62,810 nt of DNA from Candidatus Cloacimonadota bacterium. Lineage in GTDB: Bacteria > Cloacimonadota > Cloacimonadia > Cloacimonadales > TCS61. The position numbers and the translations under genes were made by a program. The stretch is from positions 1 to 62,810 of the forward strand of contig JAIPGP010000008.1 in assembly GCA_021735645.1 (NCBI GenBank), in the 5' to 3' direction. The notes below the pieces were generated by a model. The model was not told the DNA's origin. It worked only from the letters and a program-made list of their open reading frames with translations, and searched no databases. Shown piece after piece: positions 35,613-44,068 of this stretch (position 1 is its first letter; each line of letters begins with the position of its first letter).

Positions 35613-37639
35613 TTCATCCGGTCTAATTCTTCCAGAGGTTCATTTAGTTCTTCTGTGCCAGGCACCACAAACCGTCCGTCCCTGATAATATCAAAGCGTT
35701 CTCCGCTCTCACTCACTGCTGTGATGTATGCCAGTTCTTCATAGGGCAGAGTGATATCTGTATGCTTATTTGTATATGCCTTATTGATATCTGTTTTTCT
35801 GAGAATACTCACATCGTTATCCCTGGCAGTGATCTCCTTGCCATCCGGATTGAAAACCGGTTTGTCTTCTTCCCAGCTAAAGCAGGTATCACCTATTGCA
35901 AAATGAGGACCCATCTTTTCGATGATCAGCACAGGCATCTGAGGTAAAATATTAAATTTCTTTGCCATCAGATAAGCAAGGGTATTGGTTCCTATGGCAA
36001 ATTCACCTAAAGGCAGTTCAGTATGCGGCAGAAACAGACTTTCAAAGACATATTTATGATTTTTTTCGGCATCTTCATAATTTGTGCAGGTATATTCCTT
36101 GGCAAAGCCGTCTTTAAAGATCAGCTTTAAGTTATCATAATGCAGATCATCAAGATAAATATCCGTTACGTGCAATACGCCATTAGTTCCCATTAATTGC
36201 GGAGAAGTGAATACTTCGCCTACTGGAATATTTACATCTGCCCCACAATTGCAAAAGTTGCTCTGCTTTACCGGCTCTTGTAATTTCTGCATCTGTACGC
36301 GAATATCGGTCAGGTTTTCACCTTTACCTTTCACTTCCACATAATCCGCTTTATCCAGCACATCAATGATCTTCTGCTGAATTGTTTCCCAATGTTCGGA
36401 ATCAAGCATATTTATTTCTGCCGTATTTTCAAATATCTCTGTAAACTGAGACCCTATCTCCGGCAAGGGGAATCCGATGATGCAAAAACTTGTCTCAGAG
36501 CGGGGAGCATATTTGTCCATGATCTGACTTTTGTTTATATTCAGCGTCTTCATTAATTGCTGCTGCTCTTTATCAAGCTTAAGACATTCATCTTTCTGTT
36601 CAGGAGAAAACAGCTTCTCTCCAAATCTGTCAAAATAAATACCACCGGAATACCCTTTGAGCAAATCTGCGATTCTGGCACTTGATTCAGTAAACAAACT
36701 GATCGATTGTTTCACCATCTCATCTGTTAGATAGATGGCACTATCCCAGCGGTGATCATAGTTGTACTGAGGATTTACCTTAGTGCTGCCCACAAATGAT
36801 ATCAAGGATTGCAATCCGTATTCTTTTAACATGCGAATCACTTTCCTCACGATTTGCTCCTGTCCGATATTATACATAATTGCGACAGTATTTTTTTGCC
36901 GGTAATCCTTGTTATCATTCTCAAATCCCTTTATATAGGCATCTACTAATGTTTTAGCAAGTAAATTGGTCTTATCCTGAGGATAGCTATTCAAGAATCT
37001 GGCAGTTTCTATTTCATTGGGTCCTATATAATGCAGATACTGGTATAGATAACGCAAATCAGTCAAATCTGATAATTCTACAATTTCCAGATACGGTCTG
37101 TGATCGGGAGAATATTGCCTTCTTTGCTGATATTCGCTTCTATCTTCATCCCTGCGCATCATCGTCTCGCTGATGATTTCTTTCCAAACAGCTTCTTCAG
37201 GCTTCGCCTGATACAATTTAAACAGCATACTACCTAAAAGAGTTACCTCAAAATGTTGGTTTTCAAGGGCTTTGTGATACAAAGGCTGGATCATTGCCGC
37301 CACGCCTGCAGCCAGTTTGCCCATCCCTTCTCCAAATTCGGCTGCCGCATATACAGGATTGAAAAAACTGGTGCTGTATTCCCGGCTGGTAACTCCCGAA
37401 AACAGTTGCTTATTTAACGCCTGCAATTCTTCTATTTTGTGATTAAGATAAAAACTCTCTGTCCAATCTTCTATCAATTGACAACTCATTTTATATTTTA
37501 ATCCCAGCGCATGAAAATATCTTTGCCAGCTGTCCGATAATTCCTGTGTTTCCTCCAGCATCTGCTCACAATTCTCCAGGGCTATGTCATATTCCCCTTC
37601 GTATCTCTGATTCAATTTGTACTTCAAAGCTTCAAACAT
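35609..37639 (-). CDS. M29-like aminopeptidase with long N-terminal extension
   Basis: 676 residues. The C-terminal half matches the M29 (aminopeptidase T/S) pattern: VEVKGKGENLTDIRVQ, the metal ligand Glu in VGEVFTSPQLMGTNGVLHV, Glu in LGEFAIGTNTLAYLMA, and EKMGPHFAIGDTCFSW. The N-terminal 280 residues are helical and are not part of the usual 410-residue enzyme. It would be a cytoplasmic metallo-aminopeptidase. AGGAG precedes the ATG. It sits nine bases after hflX and is translationally coupled to the methyltransferase. Confidence 0.75.
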   Translation of the reverse strand: MFEALKYKLNQRYEGEYDIALENCEQMLEETQELSDSWQRYFHALGLKYKMSCQLIEDWTESFYLNHKIEELQALNKQLFSGVTSREYSTSFFNPVYAAAEFGEGMGKLAAGVAAMIQPLYHKALENQHFEVTLLGSMLFKLYQAKPEEAVWKEIISETMMRRDEDRSEYQQRRQYSPDHRPYLEIVELSDLTDLRYLYQYLHYIGPNEIETARFLNSYPQDKTNLLAKTLVDAYIKGFENDNKDYRQKNTVAIMYNIGQEQIVRKVIRMLKEYGLQSLISFVGSTKVNPQYNYDHRWDSAIYLTDEMVKQSISLFTESSARIADLLKGYSGGIYFDRFGEKLFSPEQKDECLKLDKEQQQLMKTLNINKSQIMDKYAPRSETSFCIIGFPLPEIGSQFTEIFENTAEINMLDSEHWETIQQKIIDVLDKADYVEVKGKGENLTDIRVQMQKLQEPVKQSNFCNCGADVNIPVGEVFTSPQLMGTNGVLHVTDIYLDDLHYDNLKLIFKDGFAKEYTCTNYEDAEKNHKYVFESLFLPHTELPLGEFAIGTNTLAYLMAKKFNILPQMPVLIIEKMGPHFAIGDTCFSWEEDKPVFNPDGKEITARDNDVSILRKTDINKAYTNKHTDITLPYEELAYITAVSESGERFDIIRDGRFVVPGTEELNEPLEELDRMK

Positions 37640-37648
37640 ATTATCTCC

Positions 37649-38926
37649 TTATATTTTCCATTGGATAAATTTTTGCATATCTTCCTCATTTATAAGCACT
37701 TCCATTAAAACACCTTCTTCCTGATACTTCCTTTCCAATACCACTCCCAGCTTATTCAAGTGAGAGATTGTCTTCTGTTCCTGATGAGGTACCAGGATTT
37801 TTATTACGTGTGCAATATTCAATTTTCTATCTACTACATCAAGTAAAATTTCTAATCCCAGTTCTTTTGCTGCAGAAACTAATAGCGATTCAGGATATTT
37901 TTCCAGAATTTCTTCTTTTTCTTCGGCTGAGATCAGATCAATTTTATTGAAAACGATCAGGCTGGCAATATTTTCTGCCTTGATTTCTGATAGTACTGTT
38001 TCCACATCATTAATATGGGTTTCAAAATCTTTATCTGCAGCATCAACGACGTGCAAAAGCAGGTCTGCATCTATCACTTCCTGCAGGGTTGCCCGGAAAG
38101 ATGCCACCAGATGATGGGGCAATTTTGAGATAAAGCCCACCGTATCAGATAATATCACATCTTTACCCTTTCCCAGGTTCAAGGCTTTGGAGGTTGATTC
38201 CAAAGTGGCAAACAACTTATCTTCCACCAGCACCTTGGCATCTGTGAGAGCATTGAATAAAGTGGATTTCCCCGCATTAGTATATCCCACAATGCACACT
38301 TTCTTAAAATGCGAAAACCTGTATTGCCTCTGCACTTCCTTCTGGCTCGCTATCTTTTTTAAGTCTTTTCTGGCTTTACTGATCTTCTGCCTCACATAGC
38401 GTCTATCCAGCTCCAGTTGTGTTTCACCGCTGCCCCGCGAGGTCCCGCCGGTTTTAGCTGTGCCCCGCTCCCTGTCCAGATGCTTCCAGAGATTTCGCAA
38501 ACGCGGCAGCTCGTATTCATACCTTGCCAGATTTACCTGTATAACGGCTTCTTTGCTCCTCGCATGCTGCTGAAATATCTCCAGTATCACCTCTGTCCTA
38601 TCCAATATCTCTACCTCAAACTTTTTACTGATATTGCGTATCTGAGAAGGCTGAAGGTCATTATCAAAAATCAAAATATCGCCTGCCGCCATTTTGGCGG
38701 TGACTTCCTCCATGAAACCGCTCCCGGTATAAAGTGTCTTGCTGGGATGATCACGCTTCTGGATATTAATACTTTCTGTCTCAAGTCCCATCGTCTGCAC
38801 CAGCAGCTTTAGTTCCTGCATCGATTTTTCCTTTTCTTCCAGCAAACCTTCACAAATCCCGATCAAATGCGCCTTAGGCAGTTTTGCCTTAACTTCTTTT
38901 AATCTACTGTTTTCTGATTGACTCAT
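37649..38926 (-). CDS. hflX: Ribosome-associated GTPase HflX
   Basis: 425 residues. The N-terminal HflX domain (about 1-170) includes the Gly-rich GTAKTGGTSRGSGETQLELD signature. The G domain shows G1 GYTNAGKST, G3 DTVGF, the family-typical LPHHLVASFRATLQE, and G4 FNKIDL. HflX splits stalled ribosomes during heat or antibiotic stress in other bacteria. Its place beside two ABC exporter genes, behind an attenuator-like leader, is notable because HflX and ABC genes are both antibiotic-response genes elsewhere. GGAGG precedes the ATG; the ABC gene ends eight bases upstream. Confidence 0.96.
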   Translation of the reverse strand: MSQSENSRLKEVKAKLPKAHLIGICEGLLEEKEKSMQELKLLVQTMGLETESINIQKRDHPSKTLYTGSGFMEEVTAKMAAGDILIFDNDLQPSQIRNISKKFEVEILDRTEVILEIFQQHARSKEAVIQVNLARYEYELPRLRNLWKHLDRERGTAKTGGTSRGSGETQLELDRRYVRQKISKARKDLKKIASQKEVQRQYRFSHFKKVCIVGYTNAGKSTLFNALTDAKVLVEDKLFATLESTSKALNLGKGKDVILSDTVGFISKLPHHLVASFRATLQEVIDADLLLHVVDAADKDFETHINDVETVLSEIKAENIASLIVFNKIDLISAEEKEEILEKYPESLLVSAAKELGLEILLDVVDRKLNIAHVIKILVPHQEQKTISHLNKLGVVLERKYQEEGVLMEVLINEEDMQKFIQWKI

Positions 38927-38934
38927 TATGCCTC

Positions 38935-40752
38935 CTATATCGCCTGATACATCTCTTCCATAAACTGATTACGGTAAAGCTGCCAGTAATGTCCCTGTTT
39001 TTTCATTAATTCTTCATGGTTTCCCATTTCCAGTATCTTGCCCTTGCTTATCACCAGTATCCGGTCTGCTGACCTGATAGTTGAAAGCCTGTGAGCTACG
39101 ATGAAGCTGGTTCTGTCATTCAGTATCTCTTGAATAGCTTTCTGAATGATCTGCTCTGTTTCTGTATCTACTGATGAAGTTGCTTCATCAAGCACAAATA
39201 TTGCCGGATTGCCAATTATAGCCCGGGCAAAAGATATTAATTGCTTTTCTCCCGAAGAAAGACCTGCACCACCTTCACCCACTTCACTGTCATAACCCTT
39301 TTCCATTTTTGAAATAAAGTTATGAGCATTCACCAGTTTAGCTGCCTGCACGATCTCTTCTTCACTTGCTTCCAGATAGCCGTAACGGATATTCTCACGT
39401 ATTGTCCCGCTGAATAGATGCGGCGTCTGCAGCACATAGCCAATCTGAGATTGCAGCCAGAGCAAAGGTCGCTCCCGGTAATCTACACCATCAATTTTAA
39501 TGCTGCCCTGCTGAGGTTCATAAAACCGGCAGATCAAGTTCACAATCGTGCTCTTCCCTGACCCGGTCTCACCTACCAGAGCTATATTCTCTCCGGATTT
39601 TATCTGCAGATCAAAGTCCTCTAATACACGCTCTCCATCCTTATATTCAAAGCCTACACCTTCAAAACTAATAGACCCTTTTATCTCCGGCAAGCTTTCG
39701 CATACACCATAATCTGAAGTCTGATACCTGACCATAACTGCTGCACTATCCTTGATCTCGACCTCTTCATCCAGCAGCGAGAAGATGCGCTCAGCTGATG
39801 CCTGTGCATTCTGCAATTCCGCAAAGATCCTGCCTATCTGATATAAAGGCTCCATCATTATAGATATATAACTGATAAAGGCAGATAGCGTACCCAAGGT
39901 CACTGTTCCCTGCATTACACCATTGCCCCCTTTCCATAATACCAGAGATGTCCCTGTCATTCCCAATATTACCAGTATGGGCAGAAATATGGCAGAGATC
40001 ACTGCTGCCCGTACTGAGACGCGGAACATCCTGCCGGTAAGTTTCTGGAAGTCAGTTAAATTCTTATCTTCCAGCACCAGTGTTTTGGTTGTGATAGCTC
40101 CTGATATACCTTCGCTAACTGCTCCGGTAATTTTGGAATTAGTTTTGCGAACTTCACGATAAGATTTCAGGATCAGCTTGTGAAAATAGAAGGTAGCTAC
40201 TCCCATCACAGGCACAATGGTTAAACTTAGAAGTGCCAGACGCCAGTTCAAAAGCAGCATTGCCACTATATTACCCACCAGAAGCACACTGCCCCACACC
40301 ATATCCACCAGACCCCAACTGATGATCTCACTTAATCTTCCCGTATCAGAAGTCATCCTTGCCATTATCCAGCCTACCGGAGTCCGGTCAAAATACCTGA
40401 ATGCCAAGTCCTGCAGCTTCCTGAATCCATCCCGCCTGATCCGGTAGCACAATCCTATTTCTATTTTGCCTGCCCAGACAATAAAGAAGTAGATATTGAA
40501 ACTCTGAAGCACAAATATCCCCATGAATCCAGCTATGAATAATCCGATTCCCCCTGTCTTTCCCGGTATAATGAATTCATCTATCGCCCAGCGGTTAAAG
40601 AGCGGATAGATAATATCCACTCCCGCTGTCATTATCATTAAGAAAGATAATATCACCAGATTTTTCCACATAGGCTTCAAATACTCGACAATCTTTTTAA
40701 AAGTTGCCGGGTCAAACTGTTTATTATAATCATACTCTTCATAACCTTGCAT
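38935..40752 (-). CDS. ABC exporter half-transporter (MsbA/LmrA-like), second subunit
   Basis: 605 residues: a type I exporter membrane domain (about 20-310, six helices) and an ATPase domain (about 355-600) with Walker A GETGSGKST, Q loop VLQTPHLFSG, signature LSSGEKQLISFARAI (SSGE variant), Walker B IFVLDEATSSVD and HRLST. The ATPase domain keeps canonical Glu after Walker B. It pairs with the gene upstream, probably as a heterodimeric multidrug or lipid exporter. The 155-base gap to that gene contains two REP-like elements. Confidence 0.93.
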   Translation of the reverse strand: MQGYEEYDYNKQFDPATFKKIVEYLKPMWKNLVILSFLMIMTAGVDIIYPLFNRWAIDEFIIPGKTGGIGLFIAGFMGIFVLQSFNIYFFIVWAGKIEIGLCYRIRRDGFRKLQDLAFRYFDRTPVGWIMARMTSDTGRLSEIISWGLVDMVWGSVLLVGNIVAMLLLNWRLALLSLTIVPVMGVATFYFHKLILKSYREVRKTNSKITGAVSEGISGAITTKTLVLEDKNLTDFQKLTGRMFRVSVRAAVISAIFLPILVILGMTGTSLVLWKGGNGVMQGTVTLGTLSAFISYISIMMEPLYQIGRIFAELQNAQASAERIFSLLDEEVEIKDSAAVMVRYQTSDYGVCESLPEIKGSISFEGVGFEYKDGERVLEDFDLQIKSGENIALVGETGSGKSTIVNLICRFYEPQQGSIKIDGVDYRERPLLWLQSQIGYVLQTPHLFSGTIRENIRYGYLEASEEEIVQAAKLVNAHNFISKMEKGYDSEVGEGGAGLSSGEKQLISFARAIIGNPAIFVLDEATSSVDTETEQIIQKAIQEILNDRTSFIVAHRLSTIRSADRILVISKGKILEMGNHEELMKKQGHYWQLYRNQFMEEMYQAI

Positions 40753-40769
40753 AAAATCTCCCTGCTAAA

Positions 40770-40807
40770 ACCTTGCGAATGATCGAATGACCTGCGCAAT
40801 GCTTGAT
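40770..40807 (+). repeat. REP-like palindromic element, copy 1
   Basis: The 38 bases starting ACCTTGCGAATG and ending GCAATGCTTGAT differ at four positions from 43005-43042. TTGCGAA at one side and a TTCGCAA-like arm at the other form a stem. It sits between the two ABC genes. Confidence 0.7.
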
Positions 40808-40870
40808 CACAATTCTCTTGAACTTCTCAATTTGATTACTAATTTCCATTTCTATATCTCCAGTGCGACT

Positions 40871-40900
40871 ATTGCGAAGGTCGGATGACCATCCGCAGGG
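40871..40900 (-). repeat. REP-like palindromic element, copy 2 (inverted)
   Basis: On the minus strand it reads CCTGCGGATGGTCATCCGAC then CTTCGCAAT, close to the copies at 40770 and 43005 but diverged in the centre. Together with copy 1 it makes a head-to-head pair, as in BIME arrangements. Confidence 0.55.
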
Positions 40901-40907
40901 TCTTTAT

Positions 40908-42710
40908 CTAAGCTGTTCCACTTGCCTCAAAACTGCTCTGAAGTTTCCATATCCTTTGATATATTCCACTTTCCAGAACCAGCTCCTCATGCTTGCCGCT
41001 CTGGATTATTCTGCCGTCTTCAAGTACAAATATCCGGTCTACTTCCGCTATCGTGGTCAATCTGTGAGATATGATTATCGTTGTCACTTTCTCACTTCTG
41101 GAGCGTAATCGCTCCCGTATTTTGCGGTCTGTCTCGGTGTCCACTGCCGAAAGCGAATCATCAAAGATCAGGATAGATGATTCCTGCATCAGCGTTCTCG
41201 CCATCGCTATCCGCTGCTTCTGCCCACCACTCAGCGTCACTCCCCGCTCTCCTACCAGCGTCTCATAACCTTTATCAAATTCATTGATCACTTCATGCAC
41301 TGCTGCCTGTTCTGCTACCCTGATTATGCCATCATGTGAATAATCACAGTCAGTTACTCCAATATTCTCCTCAATACTGCGGGAAAAGAGGAAAGGCTCC
41401 TGCAGCACTATCCCGATATTCCGCCGGATATAGTGTTTATCCAGCTCACGCAGTTCTCTGCCGTCTATTTTAATTGAGCCCTTTTGATATTCATATAAAC
41501 GCGGTAATAAATGAACCAGACTCGATTTTCCGGAGCCGGTAGCACCTAAAAATGCAACTGTTTCACCCGCTTCTATCTTCAAACTCACTCCTCGTAAAAC
41601 CGGCTTATCAGCTTCATAGCCAAACCACACATCATCAAATTCTATACTTCCTGCCATAGGCTTGCCCTCATTCGCTCCCAGTTGCTCTGGCTTCTCCTGC
41701 AAAATCTCATCTATTCTGCCAATCGATACCGTACTTTTGCTGATATCCACTAATATCCTGCCCAGATTACGGAAGGGCCAGATCAGCATGCCAATATAGG
41801 AAGTGAATGCCATCATTGTTCCCAAAGTGATCTTCCCCGTTGCTGCCTGCCAGGTTGCCAGTCCTATCACCAGCACCATCTGCATACCGCACAATAGATC
41901 AGAAAATGACCAGAACATTGCCAGATTCTTCATCATCCGGTAGAGCTGCTTGGTATAGTCTGTATTCTTAACATCAAACTTATCAATCTCATAATTCTGA
42001 GCAGCAAACGCTCTCACTACCCGCACTCCGGTCACGTTCTCCTGGATCACACTGTGCATCCTGCTCTCAGATTTTTCCACTTCTTCAAATACTCCGCGTA
42101 TCTTCCGATAGAAATAAAACGAGAAAAACATGATAAACGGCATCAAAAGCATAGAATATAAAGTTAATTCCAGACTCATCGGCAGCATGAAACTTAATGC
42201 AAAGATCAGCATAAATAGCGTTCTGCCTATCTCTACAAGCTGCACTGCCAGCATCCGCCGCACCGTTTCTATATCTGAGGTGCTACGCTGGATCAAATCT
42301 CCCGTCTCCACTTTCTGATGATAACTATAAGGCAGCTTCTGGATATGATCATAAAGCCTGTCCCTCAGTCTTCGGGCAATATTCTCCGATGCTTTCGCAC
42401 TCCATTTCCCCTTCAAAAACTGCGAAAAACCTCGTATCGCTGCCAGAAACATCAGTATTAATGAACATACCCACAAATTTCCTATCAAATACTCGCGACC
42501 GCCCAGCCCTCCAAATATCCACCTGATAACCGGGTCTATCCAGGTCTTGCCGTCCAGAACCGTGCTGCCGATGATATTATCTACTGTCACCCGCAGCACC
42601 AGAGGCCAGATAAAATTTACCAGTGCCGCAACTGCAACTGCAAATATCGCAAATATATAAAGATGCCTCTCCCCTCGCATCAATTTCCATAACCTGCCTA
42701 AATTCTTCAT
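40908..42710 (-). CDS. ABC exporter half-transporter (MsbA/LmrA-like), first subunit
   Basis: 600 residues from the ATG at 42710, chosen for a GGAGG seven bases upstream; earlier in-frame codons fall in the terminator hairpin. There is a six-helix membrane domain (about 10-310) and an ATPase domain with Walker A GATGSGKSS, signature LSGGQKQRIAMARTL, Walker B ILIFDDSLSAVD (Asp where Glu is usual after Walker B) and switch His in ISHRLTT. The Asp-for-Glu change is a common sign of the non-canonical site of a heterodimeric exporter. First gene of the nine-gene minus-strand run; the leader in front looks like an attenuator. Confidence 0.93.
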   Translation of the reverse strand: MKNLGRLWKLMRGERHLYIFAIFAVAVAALVNFIWPLVLRVTVDNIIGSTVLDGKTWIDPVIRWIFGGLGGREYLIGNLWVCSLILMFLAAIRGFSQFLKGKWSAKASENIARRLRDRLYDHIQKLPYSYHQKVETGDLIQRSTSDIETVRRMLAVQLVEIGRTLFMLIFALSFMLPMSLELTLYSMLLMPFIMFFSFYFYRKIRGVFEEVEKSESRMHSVIQENVTGVRVVRAFAAQNYEIDKFDVKNTDYTKQLYRMMKNLAMFWSFSDLLCGMQMVLVIGLATWQAATGKITLGTMMAFTSYIGMLIWPFRNLGRILVDISKSTVSIGRIDEILQEKPEQLGANEGKPMAGSIEFDDVWFGYEADKPVLRGVSLKIEAGETVAFLGATGSGKSSLVHLLPRLYEYQKGSIKIDGRELRELDKHYIRRNIGIVLQEPFLFSRSIEENIGVTDCDYSHDGIIRVAEQAAVHEVINEFDKGYETLVGERGVTLSGGQKQRIAMARTLMQESSILIFDDSLSAVDTETDRKIRERLRSRSEKVTTIIISHRLTTIAEVDRIFVLEDGRIIQSGKHEELVLESGIYQRIWKLQSSFEASGTA

Positions 42711-42724
42711 TACCTTATCCTCCA

Positions 42725-42766
42725 TAAAAAAAATCCCGGGAAACCTGAATCCCCCGGGATTTTTGT
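42725..42766 (-). terminator. Terminator hairpin directly before the ABC exporter gene
   Basis: On the minus strand ATCCCGGG (42753-42760), loop, CCCGGGAT (42733-42740) and eight T residues, ending just before the GGAGG of the ABC gene. No gene lies upstream on this strand except the leader peptide, so the hairpin must act on the ABC transcript. Its loop holds ATTCAGG, complementary to a segment 34-40 bases upstream. Confidence 0.8.
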
Positions 42767-42890
42767 TAAACAAAAATGGTGGAATTCAGGCGTTTTTTAC
42801 CTCACGCTACTGATCCCACCAATATATATTCTGCCTGCGGCAGCTTATTGATTTTTTCTTAGTTTTGCTTTCTAAGTAGATCAGTTGCGA

Positions 42891-42926
42891 TTAGTTGTTT
42901 CGCAATCTACCTGTAAAATTAATCAT
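42891..42926 (-). CDS. Putative 11-residue leader peptide
   Basis: ATG-initiated frame MINFTGRLRNN then TAA, with AAAGGAG six bases upstream, the best ribosome site in this intergenic region. The coding bases form most of a stable hairpin, so a translating or stalled ribosome would change the folding of the leader. Too short to be recognised by homology. Confidence 0.45.
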   Translation of the reverse strand: MINFTGRLRNN

Positions 42927-43004
42927 GAATTACTCCTTTAAATTTATTTGGTTACAAAATCTCTTATTACTTGCAATCCTGTCAATAAAAAAAATACTAC
43001 CAAA

Positions 43005-43042
43005 ACCTTGCGAATGGTCGAATAACCTTCGCAATGGTTGAT
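43005..43042 (+). repeat. REP-like palindromic element, copy 3
   Basis: ACCTTGCGAATGGTCGAATA followed by ACCTTCGCAATGGTTGAT. The arms TTGCGAA and TTCGCAA are exact inverted repeats. 34 of 38 bases match copy 1. Confidence 0.7.
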
Positions 43043-43088
43043 ACCTCCGTGTGGTCAGTGTGGTCAGTGGTTAAAATTGAATTGCTTT

Positions 43089-43152
43089 ATGTAGCTTAAT
43101 CCTCCCGGATTAAGCCTTTTATTTCCATCAAACTGGAAAGTTTGATCTACAT
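43089..43152. repeat. Palindromic element folding as a perfect three-way junction
   Basis: The outer stem is ATGTAG (43089-43094) with CTACAT (43147-43152). Inside are two hairpins: CTTAATCC/GGATTAAG with loop TCCC, and ATCAAACT/AGTTTGAT with loop GGAA. All arms are perfect. It may be a dispersed palindromic repeat or a transcribed structure; only one copy is seen in this window. Confidence 0.7.
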
Positions 43153-43582
43153 CTAACATGCCTTCTTGCTTCACATCATATTTTTTCGTGGTATTCGCGG
43201 CTTTCGCGGCTAAACAATTCTTACATTATACCTTTTCAATCGATTCTCCCAGTTATATATCTCTCTTAATTATCATATTACGCTACTAATATAAATTGTA
43301 ACCATAATGTAACAGTCTAATTTTCCAATTAATATAGCTTTAACCCATGCCTGTTACGTTTTTCGCACTTTTCAACAAATACATGCACAATATTTTTTTT
43401 TGTGAGGTAATGCCGTAAATTACTATGTCACAATAAAATAAGACGCTTTCCACTCAACACATTTATTTGACTAATCTGCATATTTTTCAATAGGTTAGAT
43501 ATTTCAAAAATATTAGTAATTTATTTATTGTATTTTAACATTTCTCTGGTAGATTTTTATATTGATGACATGGAGGAATATT

Positions 43583-44014
43583 ATGAAAAAAAGAATTCTC
43601 TTTGTATGTGTGCATAATTCTGCCCGGAGCCAGATGGCAGAGGCATTTTGTAATCAGCTTGGTGGTGATCAGTTTAGGGCAGAAAGCGCCGGGCTGGAGC
43701 CAGGCAAGCTTAATCCCCAGGTTGTGAAAGTGATGCAGGAAGTTGGGATAGATATATCAGGGAATGAATGTAACAGTGTATTTGATTTCTTTAAGCAGGG
43801 AAGATCATATTCTTATCTGATCACTGTTTGTGATCAGAACGCCGCTGAACGCTGTCCTGTCTTTCCCGGGCTTGTGATCGATGGCAGGCTTCACTGGAGC
43901 TTTAAGGACCCGTCATCTTTCACTGGTGATGAAAAAGAAATTCTGGAGAAAACCCGTGAAGTCAGGGATGAAATTAAGCAGCAGATAATGGAGTTTATGG
44001 AAAATATTTTATAG
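43583..44014 (+). CDS. ArsC-type arsenate reductase / low-molecular-weight phosphatase
   Basis: 143 residues. The N-terminal loop CVHNSARSQ (Cys-X5-Arg-Ser) is the catalytic P-loop of the thioredoxin-coupled ArsC / LMW-phosphatase fold. [20 protein letters not shown] and [11 protein letters not shown] follow, the latter giving the further Cys residues used in the redox relay. The length is typical. No arsB, acr3 or arsR gene is nearby, so arsenate resistance is plausible but unsupported by context. The ATG at 43583 has GGAGG upstream; an earlier codon at 43562 is rejected. Confidence 0.88.
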   Translation: MKKRILFVCVHNSARSQMAEAFCNQLGGDQFRAESAGLEPGKLNPQVVKVMQEVGIDISGNECNSVFDFFKQGRSYSYLITVCDQNAAERCPVFPGLVIDGRLHWSFKDPSSFTGDEKEILEKTREVRDEIKQQIMEFMENIL

Positions 44015-44041
44015 GGCTTATAAGACCTATAGGTCTTATAA
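44010..44041. repeat. 9-bp repeat array (3 units) containing a 24-bp perfect palindrome
   Basis: Units TATAGGGCT, TATAAGACC and TATAGGTCT share the period and consensus of the array at 6246-6290. The last two units with flanks form the perfect palindrome 44018-44041 (TTATAAGACC, TATA, GGTCTTATAA). It overlaps the arsC-like stop codon and may act as a hairpin between the convergent genes. Confidence 0.75.
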
Positions 44042-44068
44042 AAAATTCCCGCTGGTGGCAGGTTGAGA

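Larger units (their letters stand above)
42725..42990 (-). promoter_or_regulatory. Structured leader / candidate attenuator of the ABC exporter operon
   Basis: Read on the minus strand the leader holds, in order: TTGACA (42980-42985), a GGAG site with a short leader-peptide gene (42926-42891), a hairpin covering that gene (CGCAA/TTGCG and TCTAC/GTAGA arms, 42876-42910), a small CTGCC/GGCAG hairpin (42831-42843), a GGTGG/CCACC-bounded stem, a hairpin ATTTTTGTT/AACAAAAAT (42759-42777) and a terminator. CCTGAAT (minus-strand copy of 42784-42790) can pair with ATTCAGG in the terminator loop (42744-42750), giving an alternative fold. This matches the logic of ribosome-mediated attenuation, as known for the bmrCD exporter of Bacillus. 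That parallel is inference. Confidence 0.55.
42991..43582. other. Long intergenic region between ABC operon leader and arsC-like gene
   Basis: About 590 bases with no convincing gene. It holds a REP-like element (43005-43042), GTGTGGTCAGTGTGGTCAGT direct repeats (43053 on), a three-way palindromic element (43089-43152), TTCGCGGCTTTCGCGGCTAA repeats near 43195-43215, and then very AT-rich DNA to the arsC-like gene. Confidence 0.6.

Noticed and set aside
43053-43220. Tandem-looking GTGTGGTCAGTGTGGTCAGT and TTCGCGGCTTTCGCGGCTAA as CRISPR or att sites
   Set aside because: Repeats are short and adjacent without unique spacers, and no recombinase or cas gene lies nearby.
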